From Hamiltosporidium tvaerminnensis (lineage: Eukaryota > Microsporidia > Dubosqiidae), in assembly GCA_022605425.2 (NCBI GenBank), contig JAKIMF020000004.1:1113501-1177500 (forward strand): DNA of 64,000 bases. The letters are read 5' to 3'. Of this stretch, positions 48,661-57,727 are shown piece after piece (position 1 is the stretch's first letter; each line of letters opens with the position of its first letter). The position numbers and the translations under genes are program-made. Under the pieces are notes generated by a model, which worked only from the letters and a program-made list of their open reading frames with translations, made no database searches and was not told the DNA's origin.

Positions 48661-48916
48661 AATTATAGTGTGCAAGAAACTATTAAAAATGAAGAGGAAA
48701 TATAGTAAGCGAGAGCTATATTGGACCCTGATGGAGCTTAATAGATAGGCTTAACCAATTAAGAAAGCGCCTTAGATCATTTTACGGGGTTTGAATTAAT
48801 TTAGTACAAATGACGACTATTTGGGATTATTTTTAACAATCAAGTATTAATCTTAGATTTAAAGTATATTTTATCAAAGAAGAATGAATAAAATCACAGA
48901 TTTTAATGAAAATATT

Positions 48917-49330
48917 TTATTGAACCTTATGGTAAGTGAAATAAAATGATCCCGAAATAATATCAACTATAAGTATAATCAACATCGTTATGTTATAAAA
49001 AGATATTTCGTGGCAATAAAAATATCGCTTTACGTTTTTTAATTCAAAAAATGAATAAATCAAATAAAATATTTTTATAAATATTGAAAAACCAGCCAAT
49101 AATGTTAGTTTTACTGCATGCTCATTCGATAAGTTTGAGATTTGTATCCAATTAAGAGTAAACAATGCCGTCATTAATATAAAAAATATGATTATGTTCG
49201 TGATGTCTTGTTGTTGAAGTTTGAAATTATTTTCCTGGTCTGAGTTTAATGATTCGTTTGTGGAATCTAAGCGAGAAAAGTCATTCTGTCTTAATAAGTT
49301 CGCAACATTCAATTTCAAAGAGGAATTCAT
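48917..49330 (-). CDS. Small membrane protein, paralog of 41326
   Basis: A 137-residue protein starting MNSSLKLNVANLL. It aligns along its whole length with the 41326 protein: LDSTNESLNSDQENN, LQQQDI, then hydrophobic segments at about 47-63, 78-98 and 108-130, the second with FSIFIKIFYLIYSFFELKN. The ATG lies in the shared context CCATATAATGAAT. The conserved polar head and intact frames in two diverged copies suggest that both were under selection for some time. Function unknown. It lies in the second copy of a segmental duplication, whose upstream part is split by about 1.2 kb of extra DNA. Confidence 0.65.
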   Translation of the reverse strand: MNSSLKLNVANLLRQNDFSRLDSTNESLNSDQENNFKLQQQDITNIIIFFILMTALFTLNWIQISNLSNEHAVKLTLLAGFSIFIKIFYLIYSFFELKNVKRYFYCHEISFYNITMLIILIVDIISGSFYFTYHKVQ

Positions 49331-51170
49331 TATATGGAAGCTAGAATTTCTTTTTTTAAAAAAATTTAATTTATCATTTTTTATAAATAATTATTTGCTC
49401 CGTTTGGAATTTAATATTGCCAATAAAGGAAACTTAAAAATTAAGCAGTGAAAAAAATTAAGAAACTACTATATAAAGGTTTTAGTGCATGGATTTATTT
49501 TAAATTGATTATATTCCGTAAATTCCATATTTATTTTCTCTTTCGACCCATAATCGTTTCGGCTTGCCGTTATTATTAAAATCTTCGGTTGAACATTAGA
49601 TACGGTTAGAGAGAAATGAAATTTATTTTTGTCGCATTTTTCTCTATTTAATTTTTATTAACAAAATTCGTGTAAAATAATATCCGCTTTATTTAATATA
49701 TACTTTCAATTAATTTTCAAAAAGTTTACTTTTAATTTTAAATCGATGATTCCTTTTAAAAAATATTCGTAAATGAAATCATTCAACTTAAGCCTTTTGT
49801 TAAAATTATGTTTTGTTTTAAAACTTTCAGATCTCGACTATAAATTTTCGATTATGTTGTTATTAATACCTGATTCCCGTATAAAATATGTTAAAAGGTT
49901 TACACTATCATAAGAAAAGAATTTTGTTTCTTTCTAATTGTTGTAGGCATGAATGGTGTTCATCGGAATATAAGGTTCATCTTAAAAGATATATTATATC
50001 TAGCATTTTTTAAAAAAACCAAAAGTTCTATTTGTAACAATTTGCATATAGAATCTCTTTGTCGTTCTCAAAATAGCTCCTCACACCCATTGTGGGCAGA
50101 TAAGACTCATCTATTATACTTTCTTTTGACTATAACTATTTCATATATTTACCTACCTGTTCACGCCCAACAATTTTTTTCACAAGAATACAAGCAATCG
50201 TTTTGCATTAGATATCTTAGGTTCTTTAATAGTGTCTGTTATAGTTGCATCTGAAAAATCATGCATGGCTCTGATGGATCATATGGTAATTCAAAAGTAT
50301 ATCTTCAAATGATATAAATTACATCATGAATTCCGATTTTTAAGTTTTCAATTACACTAAAGCAATATTCGGTTATATTTCTTATCACAAAACGTACAGC
50401 AGAAAAGAATCCTTCATAGAGAAAGAATCTAGGTGTTAAGTCTTCTATTTCAAACATAACATGATTTTGCTAATTATGCCTTTCTAAGAAAAAAAATTAC
50501 ATCTCTATGTTACTATCGTTTCTTACTTGTATTTCGAAGCTTTTGATAAATAGTTTTCTAATTTTAACAAGTACCATAACAAATAGAAAATTTAATGCGA
50601 AATTCAAATAGTTATTAAAGTTATATATTTTGTAATATTTAAATTTTTCATTGTAAATTGATAAAAAAAGAGGTAAAAATAAAAACTAAATTCCCTTAAA
50701 AAATTTTTATTTTCCCTCTGACCTTCATCGAGATTCCAACCAAATCATCTTCCATATTAAATTTTTGGATTACTTGTCTTTCTTTTATACAATTCAAGTT
50801 TGCTATTTTTGTGAATTGAGTCTAAAACTGCTGTATTGCTAAAATATGTGTGCGGATTAGCGCGTATAATGCAAAGCAGTTCTGTAGTCTATCTCACATT
50901 TTTTTATATTATTCTTTGTGCGATAAAAATTCAGTTCTTTTAAGAATAAATATAAAGAATTTTTACTGAATTTCGCTGTCAATAATCCGGGTTATGAGAT
51001 TCATTTCTCCAAAACTACGGATTTTTAATGTATTAATTAAAATATTTTGTCATTATATATTGTTTCGCTAATAATATCAAAAACCAGTTCCACAACAAAA
51101 TTTTAAATTAGACTTGAATTCATAACAAGAAGTCTTCTATCTTTAGTTTGATAATTGGATTTAATTTGAA
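49331..51170. other. Duplicated upstream region split by about 1.2 kb of extra sequence
   Basis: 49331-49450 and about 50690-51170 match the upstream region of the 41326 gene. The middle part (about 49450-50690) has no counterpart there and probably contains an insertion. Its frame at 49949-50254 runs against a minus strand with protein-like fragments (ESIIDESYLPTMGVRSYFEN), which might be a transposase relic. I could not confirm a family. Confidence 0.5.
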
Positions 51171-51174
51171 AGAG

Positions 51175-51765
51175 CCTTGAAACGCGATTCCTAATTCAAG
51201 GCATCCATCTTGATTTTAGTCTTATCTAAAATTAAAATTCCAGATTTATAAAGCCATATCTTAATATTTCCGCACAAATGCGTTCAAACTGTTGAAGTGT
51301 GTGACTTCTGATTCGTTTCTAAGACTTAAATTTAATTTTATTAAAATTATTTAGACGTTCATATCAAACCAATTGTCTGAGAATATTTGTATAGTTGTGT
51401 CTAGGCATTTAAAAATTTTCCATCGCTAAATACATTATTGATCTTTCAAAAATCTACCAATATATACACTTTATTTCTGCACGCCTAAATGTATTTATAT
51501 TGTGTATATAGCCATCAATTTGCTTTCTCGGGCTACCACGAGTTAATTTTCTGATTCCCCGAAATAAACCAGAATATCCAACAGCTCATAATTTCTAGAT
51601 TTCTATTATTGTGTGAAGTTTTATGTTTCTAATTCAACATTCAAATCCGCCATTAAGCTGAATTAAAGATTATCTTAATTCAACCTATATTTTACAAGCT
51701 CGATTTTCTACTAATGCAAGTTTGGATTAATTAGTATTTTTCGACTTGTGGATTTCTGCTGCTCC
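51175..51765 (-). mobile_element. 3' fragment of an R4/Dong-like retrotransposon (decayed)
   Basis: The minus strand reads KSGILILDKTKIKMDAL-like sequence near 51230, equivalent to the endonuclease segment, and at 51290-51340 the RxHS-Val-Gln equivalent next to a KSFKS-like end. Nucleotide blocks match both the 33.2 kb and 42.5 kb copies. Its place relative to the membrane gene mirrors the 41-43 kb segment. Confidence 0.65.
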
Positions 51766-51968
51766 CTTTAGTGATTCGAATTTACTACTTTACAGAAAAT
51801 TCAAGACAGGAAGAAGTAGGTATTTACTTACAATTAAACACCAGTAGGGCATTTTATAAGTTCTGTTCTGGAAGTTAGAATTTTATAAAACCACAATACT
51901 AATATAGTAGTACTATGGGCATTCTCCAAACAACATAAATTTCTTATCTATAAATATAATTAAGAATA

Positions 51969-52729
51969 TATCATTCATCAGAAGTGGAGGGAGGATAACC
52001 ACATAAAAAACTTTCTGCTTGGCAATGAGTGTGTGAATCTGGTGTGAAGATCATTGTTTGGATTTTTAGTGGGAATAAAACCACACTACATCTTCGGTTG
52101 TTCAATGAGAGTTGTTATGTGGAGAAGAGGTCTAAGAACTGGCGAAACTTTTTCTACAAATTTATTTGTAGTTTTTTATGTAACCAGATTGCAGACCGCA
52201 GCTGAACATGTAGGTAATTGCCATGTAAAAGCATGGAAACCTAGCCTTGCTCACTCGGGTTAGAAGATTTAGCGCCTGGGAGATATAAAAATAAAAACCC
52301 TTAAAAGCCGGGAGAGCTAAGTAGCAGGTTATACCCGTTGGTATGACATTACACTGTCTAGGTGGACCCCATGTAGTTCTCTGAAATATATCTTAGCTAG
52401 AAGTTTATTAGGTTCAGAAAGTGTAGAGTAAGTGGGAATGCTGCATAGTCTTGGGGGAGCCCAGGGGGAGGTTTCGGCCTTCGATTACACTCCATGAAAC
52501 GGACATTAACAAACTCCGGGCAACTACCTCGCCTATTAATTAGGTTCTAAACACCTGGTAGATGAAAGGCTTTGGGACGTAGATATCGCAGGGTTTACTG
52601 ATGGAGTTTTGGGGTAGCAGTTATTTATGTTAAACCTAGAACTGCGTTAATGTCATGAAAACAAATATAACACTTGCCACTGTTTTAAAAAAGATGTGAT
52701 ACTTTTAAATAAAGTTTATCATTCATCAG
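51969..52729 (+). mobile_element. Retroposon family R735, copy K, with 13-bp target-site duplication
   Basis: The element spans 51982-52716 (735 bp) between exact copies of TATCATTCATCAG at 51969-51981 and 52717-52729. It begins AAGTGGAGGGAGGATAACCA and ends ACTTTTAAATAAAGTT. Long duplications of variable length (13 here, 11 at copy F) point to target-primed reverse transcription. An open frame at 52054-52263 (FYVTRLQTAAEHVGNCHVKA) is shared in part with copies A and I. No reverse transcriptase is encoded, so it must rely on another element. Confidence 0.9.
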
Positions 52730-53015
52730 TATAAAAATATGAAATACACTTTCAAATCGAATCAAAAACAACCAGAGTACATCCCATTATTTAAAATTTT
52801 ATATTTTTTTTCTTAATAAGATATACATTTTAATTAATTAATTCTCAGAATATGTTTTAATAAATATAAAATCTAATTCAATATAATAAAATGAAGTATG
52901 GATATTGTGTTTAAATAATGTCATATGTAATAAATCTGTACTGTATCGATATAAAATTAACAAATTAAGTATAAAAAATACGAAGCACTAGTTTTAATGT
53001 AAAAATATATTTAAT

Positions 53016-53231
53016 CTAATAATTGGAAAAATTATTTCTGAAATTTATTTTTTCAAGAAGACTTTGAAAATCTTTAATAATCGTATAAAAAGACCCGAAC
53101 TTTCCTCTCATTTTTTTATCTGTTGATATATAACGTAGTAAAGAAATAATAGCAAATAATGATGAATTATAGACATATAATACACCCAACACCCGAATGT
53201 AGAAACAGATTACAATAATTAAATAAAACAA
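53016..53231 (-). CDS. Small hydrophobic frame, unknown, possibly a relic
   Basis: A 71-residue frame with a hydrophobic first half and a polar tail (GSFYTIIKDFQSLLEKINFR). Protein-like hydrophobic sequence continues upstream in another frame (about 53320-53232), so this may be the end of a broken membrane-protein gene. It is weakly similar to the tail of the 47619 frame. Confidence 0.25.
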   Translation of the reverse strand: MFYLIIVICFYIRVLGVLYVYNSSLFAIISLLRYISTDKKMRGKFGSFYTIIKDFQSLLEKINFRNNFSNY

Positions 53232-53623
53232 TAAAAAAATAGGATATAAATGTGGTACAACGTAAAAGGCACTCTATAGCTATTTTTTTAGTTAAAATTT
53301 TTAATTTTTACCAAAATTCATAAAACCAAAGTAGAAAGCCAAATCCTTTTTCAAAACAGTAAAATCACCAATAAAAAATAAAAATAAATTAAAATCAAAC
53401 AGTAGTCTTTAGTTGAATATAAATAGATTTACTATTTTTTTACATAAATTTTAAAAAAATAAATCAATCTCTATTTTTTCTTAATAAGCAAATTTATATA
53501 AATACTAAAAACCACCACCTAATAATACAAAGCACATCTAAACACCACCTAATACCATTAAACACATCGTTATACCCACTAAAAAAATTTTTAATTTAAA
53601 AAGATCTATTTCGATAAAAAATT

Positions 53624-53702
53624 CTTTTAATTAAAAAAATATTTTTCACCCAATAAAAAACTATTTTAATTAAAAAAATATTTTTCAACCAATAAAATAA
53701 TT
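53624..53702 (+). repeat. Tandem pair of a 40-bp unit
   Basis: TTTTAATTAAAAAAATATTT followed by TTCA(C/A)CCAATAAAA occurs twice in direct succession, 85 bp upstream of the Hsp70-like start. It might influence expression; no evidence for that beyond position. Confidence 0.6.
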
Positions 53703-53772
53703 ACAAATGGATTTAAAATAAATTAAAAAAAAAATTTAACGGAAAAAAAAATATTTTATTTTGTATTTTAAA

Positions 53773-53778
53773 TCCCCC
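53773..53778 (+). promoter_or_regulatory. C-rich start-proximal motif of the Hsp70-like gene
   Basis: CCCCCT lies 8 bases before the ATG, in a TTTTAAAT context. It resembles the CCC-type signal described for microsporidian genes. Confidence 0.5.
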
Positions 53779-53786
53779 TAAAAAAA

Positions 53787-56222
53787 ATGATAATATTTCT
53801 TTCTTTTTTCATTTTTGCAATAAAATGCGAAATACTTGGAATTGACTATTCAGATGAAATGAGAACAGCTCAAAATATTCGATCTCGAAGAGTTGTATAC
53901 AAGATAAATGGAAGTTTATCGCGACCTACAATATTAGACCTTAAAGAAATGTCACCTACAAAATTCCTTTCTTATTTTACTATTGAAGACCTTTCAGATA
54001 TTTTTTGTTTTGAAAGTAAAGATTTGTGTGAAAAAGTTCCGTATTTAGTAATTTTAGAAAACAAAGAAAAACATTTTAAGATTCCTAGTTTAGAGTCACC
54101 TTTAAATTTTACAGCCTTAAATTTTCTTTTTGTTAAATATTTAAATCTGGAAAATAACAAATTTAAATGTGTTTTGTCAAAGCGATCTTATCTCACTAAA
54201 GAACAGTCCCAACAGTTGTTTCAGTCTTTTCATAAAGCAGATTACAAAGTTTCTATGGTTGTACCAGAATCTCTTTGTTTTCTAGCAGATTATATCTCAG
54301 CACTTCCCATTGAAACAGAAGAAGAAGTTAAGAAAAATAGTGAGAATGAAAAGAATGATGAGAAAACTGAGAATGAAGTTAAAGCCGACAGTGAAGTTAA
54401 AACTGAGAAAGATGAGAAAAGTGATAAAGAACAGAAAGATGAAAATGAAAAGAATGAAAAGAAAGATGAAAAAGAGAAAGACAATAATAAATACGAAGGA
54501 AGAAATTACCTTGTAATCTCTACAAGAGGTATAAAATCTGTATTTTCAATGTATTCAGTAAAAAAAACAGAAAAAAAAGTAAATTTTAAAAATTTATTTC
54601 ACCTCGAATCAGAAGATTTCAGTGACAAAACAATAAAATCAACATTTTACTCAATCGTAGAAGATATAACAGTAACCAATTTTAAAAAAGAATTTTTAGA
54701 ATCAAAAGGATCCTCAGTTGAAATACCAACCCTTATATGTTACCCAAGAGACAAAACAGTTACTCAAGAAAACAATAATTTTTTATTTTGTGATTTATCA
54801 AAAATAATAAAAAAAATAATTGAAGGAATCATAAGAAACGATGATATTTACAAACCTTTAGACATAAAAACCTACAATTTAAACAAAGAAGTTAAATTTG
54901 TGTTGTTTAACACATTTTTTGATTTAAAAGAAATAAAAAATATTTTTTTAAAAATTATTTTAGAAAAAAAAACAAAATTTGAAAATATAAAAGAAGAAAT
55001 AAAAAGTAAAATTGAAAATAAAGAATTTAAAACATTATTTTGTTCAAATTTTGTAGAAATGAAAATGTTCCAAAATATTTTTCCATTTTATTTTGAAACC
55101 AAGTATACCAATAAAGACAGTATTTCATTTGGTGCTGCGTATTTAGGAGAAAAGCATGTAAAAATACAAGACGAAAGAATTCTATATCCAACCTCAGACA
55201 CCTTATTTGGAAATTCCAAATCCAACAAAATAATTGAAAATGTTATTAAAGAAATTAAAATACGAAATGACTTTAAAAATACTCTTGAAAAATTTGAAGG
55301 CCAAAATCTTTTAAAAAATTTCAGTGAATTTTCTGACACAGAAATTGGTGAAATAATTGAAAAAGCAAAAAAACAATTTTCTAATTTAAAAGAAATGGAA
55401 AATTTTATTTCTTTAATAAAAAATAAAATTGAAGAAAATTCTAAACGAATCCGTGAAAAAGAAAGAAAAGCCAAAGAAATTGAAAGAAGAGGTGAAGGTG
55501 TTAAACAGTTAGACAATTTAATCTCAGAACTTGAAAAAGAGAATTTATTTGCAGACCTAGAAGATTTGAGTAAAGAGAGTATTTCTAAAGAAGATATAAA
55601 GGATCATAGTAAAGAAGATATCAGTAAAGATAATACTAACAAAGATAATACTACCAAAGATAATATTACCAAAGATAATATTAACAAAGAGAATACTACC
55701 AAAGAGAATATTAACAAATATAATATTAACAAAGAGAATATTAACAAAGAGAATATTATTAGAGATGTAAATACTACCATTCCTACTGATACCTCTACTA
55801 AAGAAGTAAAGAACATAGGAAGTGAACACCTTGTTGAACTTAGAGATGTATTTGTTAGTGTTAAGACTTGGTTTGAAAATAACAAAGAAAATAAAGAAAT
55901 CGGACATTCAGAATTCTTAAATCAGTTTGTTAATTTAAAATCAAAACATCGAATTATTACCACACGAATACAAAGAATGAAAGAAGAAAAAGAGAGAATT
56001 GAGAAAGAGAAGTTGGAGAAAGAGAAGTTGGAGAAAGAAGAGAAAGAAAAGGATAATAAAGGTAAGGATAATAAAGAGAAAGAAAAGGATAATAAAGAAA
56101 AGGATAATAAAGATAAAGAAAAAGAAAAGGAGAAAGAAGATATTCCAACTTTACCCTCTGAAGAAAATGAAGTCTTACCACCCTTTAATGAAACACCTTC
56201 TTTTGAAAAGACTGAGTTATAA
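53787..56222 (+). CDS. Divergent ER-luminal Hsp70 (GRP170/Lhs1-like)
   Basis: An 811-residue protein. Residues 1-15 are a hydrophobic signal peptide (MIIFLSFFIFAIKC). EILGIDYSDEMRTAQNI (15-31) corresponds to the first phosphate-binding motif of Hsp70s but lacks the usual Gly-Thr-Thr/Ser. SISFGAAYLGE (444-454) is the family's late nucleotide-binding-domain motif. The expected DxGGGT motif is missing: YLVISTRGIKSVFSMY (243-258) occupies that place, so ATP hydrolysis is doubtful. A Lys/Glu-rich insert covers about 175-241. The C-terminal half is helical with KDNT/KENI repeats (about 611-660) and a KEKDNK tail (about 735-785). The last residues, KTEL, resemble an ER-retention signal. GRP170/Lhs1 proteins act as nucleotide-exchange factors for BiP; this role is inferred. 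Confidence 0.8.
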   Translation: MIIFLSFFIFAIKCEILGIDYSDEMRTAQNIRSRRVVYKINGSLSRPTILDLKEMSPTKFLSYFTIEDLSDIFCFESKDLCEKVPYLVILENKEKHFKIPSLESPLNFTALNFLFVKYLNLENNKFKCVLSKRSYLTKEQSQQLFQSFHKADYKVSMVVPESLCFLADYISALPIETEEEVKKNSENEKNDEKTENEVKADSEVKTEKDEKSDKEQKDENEKNEKKDEKEKDNNKYEGRNYLVISTRGIKSVFSMYSVKKTEKKVNFKNLFHLESEDFSDKTIKSTFYSIVEDITVTNFKKEFLESKGSSVEIPTLICYPRDKTVTQENNNFLFCDLSKIIKKIIEGIIRNDDIYKPLDIKTYNLNKEVKFVLFNTFFDLKEIKNIFLKIILEKKTKFENIKEEIKSKIENKEFKTLFCSNFVEMKMFQNIFPFYFETKYTNKDSISFGAAYLGEKHVKIQDERILYPTSDTLFGNSKSNKIIENVIKEIKIRNDFKNTLEKFEGQNLLKNFSEFSDTEIGEIIEKAKKQFSNLKEMENFISLIKNKIEENSKRIREKERKAKEIERRGEGVKQLDNLISELEKENLFADLEDLSKESISKEDIKDHSKEDISKDNTNKDNTTKDNITKDNINKENTTKENINKYNINKENINKENIIRDVNTTIPTDTSTKEVKNIGSEHLVELRDVFVSVKTWFENNKENKEIGHSEFLNQFVNLKSKHRIITTRIQRMKEEKERIEKEKLEKEKLEKEEKEKDNKGKDNKEKEKDNKEKDNKDKEKEKEKEDIPTLPSEENEVLPPFNETPSFEKTEL

Positions 56223-57725
56223 TTCTAATTAAAAATATTATTTTTTTCTAGTAATGATCATTGTAATTTTTATATTATGTTTTATAGTAATTTTTATAGT
56301 ATTTCCTAGTAATATTTAGTAATCTTTATAGTATTTCTTAGTAATATTTCTAGTAATGATTATAGTCTTACATTCTAATATGCTCTAGTAATGATTATAG
56401 TAATTTTTATAGTAATTCCTAGCAATATTTAGTAATCCTTATAGTATTTCCTAGTAATATTTATCATTTAGTATCCACTTAACTGTTAAAGATATTGCAA
56501 AAATAACTTATTTACATCTAAAGTATGTAAAATACATAGATTATTTATATTAAACTTTATTATATAAATCATAGTTTCTCATCCTTCTAAATAATAATTT
56601 TACATTCTCTCTATATCTATACATATAATACTTCCTTAATATTTCATATCCAAATAAGTAATTACTCTTGAGTATCTTCCTATTTTATATTTAATTTGTT
56701 TAATTTACCATTTATACTTTTCTTCTTATATTCTTCTCTTCTTATATTCTTATATACTTCTATTCTTATATTTAATCTGTTTAATTTACCATTTATACTT
56801 CTATTCTTCTTTCTTATATTTTATATTTTATATTTTATATTTTATATTTTATATTCTTCTATTCTTCTATTCTTATATTTAATCTATTTAATTTACCATT
56901 TATACTTCTATTCTTCTCTTCTTATATTTTATATTTTATATTTTATATTTTATATTTTATATTTTATATTTTATATTTTATATTTTATATTCTTCTATTC
57001 TTCTATTCTTATATTTAATCTATTTAATTTACCATTTATTTTACTTACAATTAACATATATTTCTATGAAATGTACATATATTTCTATGAAATGTTTTTA
57101 TTTGTCAGAAAAAAATACTTTTCTTTTATTAAAGATATAATTCTTTTTCTTAAGATATAATTCTTTTTTTTAAGATATAATTCTTTTTTTTAAGATATAA
57201 TGTATTCTTAAGATATAATGTATTACTTAATTATATTTTTTTAAATAAATTATTATATTTTTTATAATTCTTACTTTATTTCTTACTTTAATTCTTACTT
57301 TAATTCTTACTTTATTTCTTACTTTATTTCTTACTTTAATTTATCAACTATCTTGACATTTAAACCAAATACCAATACAAATAACATTTACCAATAACAT
57401 TTACCAATACAACTTATAAATAACATATTAACAATACAACTTATAAATAACATATTATTAATACAACTTATAAATACAACTTATAAATAACATATTATAA
57501 ATAACATATTAACAATACAACTTATAAATAACATATTACCAATACAACTTATAAATAACATATTATTAATATCACCAATACAATTGATACACCCCTTTCT
57601 ACAATCACCTATCCAATATCCACACCCCTTTACTTTCTCCACCCCCTTTTACTTCCTCCACACCCCCTTTACCTCTCCACACCCCTTTTTTTTCACAAAT
57701 ATTAAAACCCACCAAAAAAGAAAAA
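56223..57725. repeat. Tandem-repeat-rich spacer between the Hsp70-like and DOP1-like genes
   Basis: Almost wholly made of simple tandem repeats. 56240-56460 has TAGTAATATTTATAGTATTT-like units. 56690-57040 has three or four units of about 115 bp around TTTAATTTACCATTTATACT, each with TATATTTTATATTT runs of different length. 57120-57230 has TAAGATATAATTCTTTTT units, 57270-57345 has TTCTTACTTTA units, and 57375-57580 has ACAATACAACTTATAAATAA units. The 154-codon frame at 56696-57160 is a by-product. From 57590 the DNA becomes C-rich on the plus strand, leading into the next gene. Confidence 0.8.
57709..57716 (+). promoter_or_regulatory. C-rich motif upstream of the DOP1-like start
   Basis: ACCCACC lies about 12 bases before the ATG at 57728, in a broader C-rich tract (57590-57690). 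Placement matches the CCC-type signal at the other genes here. Confidence 0.4.
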
Positions 57726-57727
57726 GA

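Larger units (their letters stand above)
52730..53786. other. AT-rich region upstream of the Hsp70-like gene
   Basis: Contains the small frame listed separately at 53016-53231, two ACCACCACCTAATA-like units near 53510-53555, and a tandem pair of about 40 bp at 53624-53702. The start-proximal C-run lies at its end. Confidence 0.5.

Noticed and set aside
49949-50254. 101-codon frame, and a possible ISXO2/Merlin-like transposase on the opposite strand
   Set aside because: A few suggestive residues (IIDESYLPTMGV) but no second motif; too weak to name.
55088-56181. Several hydrophobic minus-strand frames under the Hsp70-like gene
   Set aside because: Reverse-strand shadows of Lys/Glu/Asn-rich coding sequence.
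56696-57160. 154-codon Leu/Phe/Tyr-rich frame
   Set aside because: Produced by TATATTT tandem repeats.
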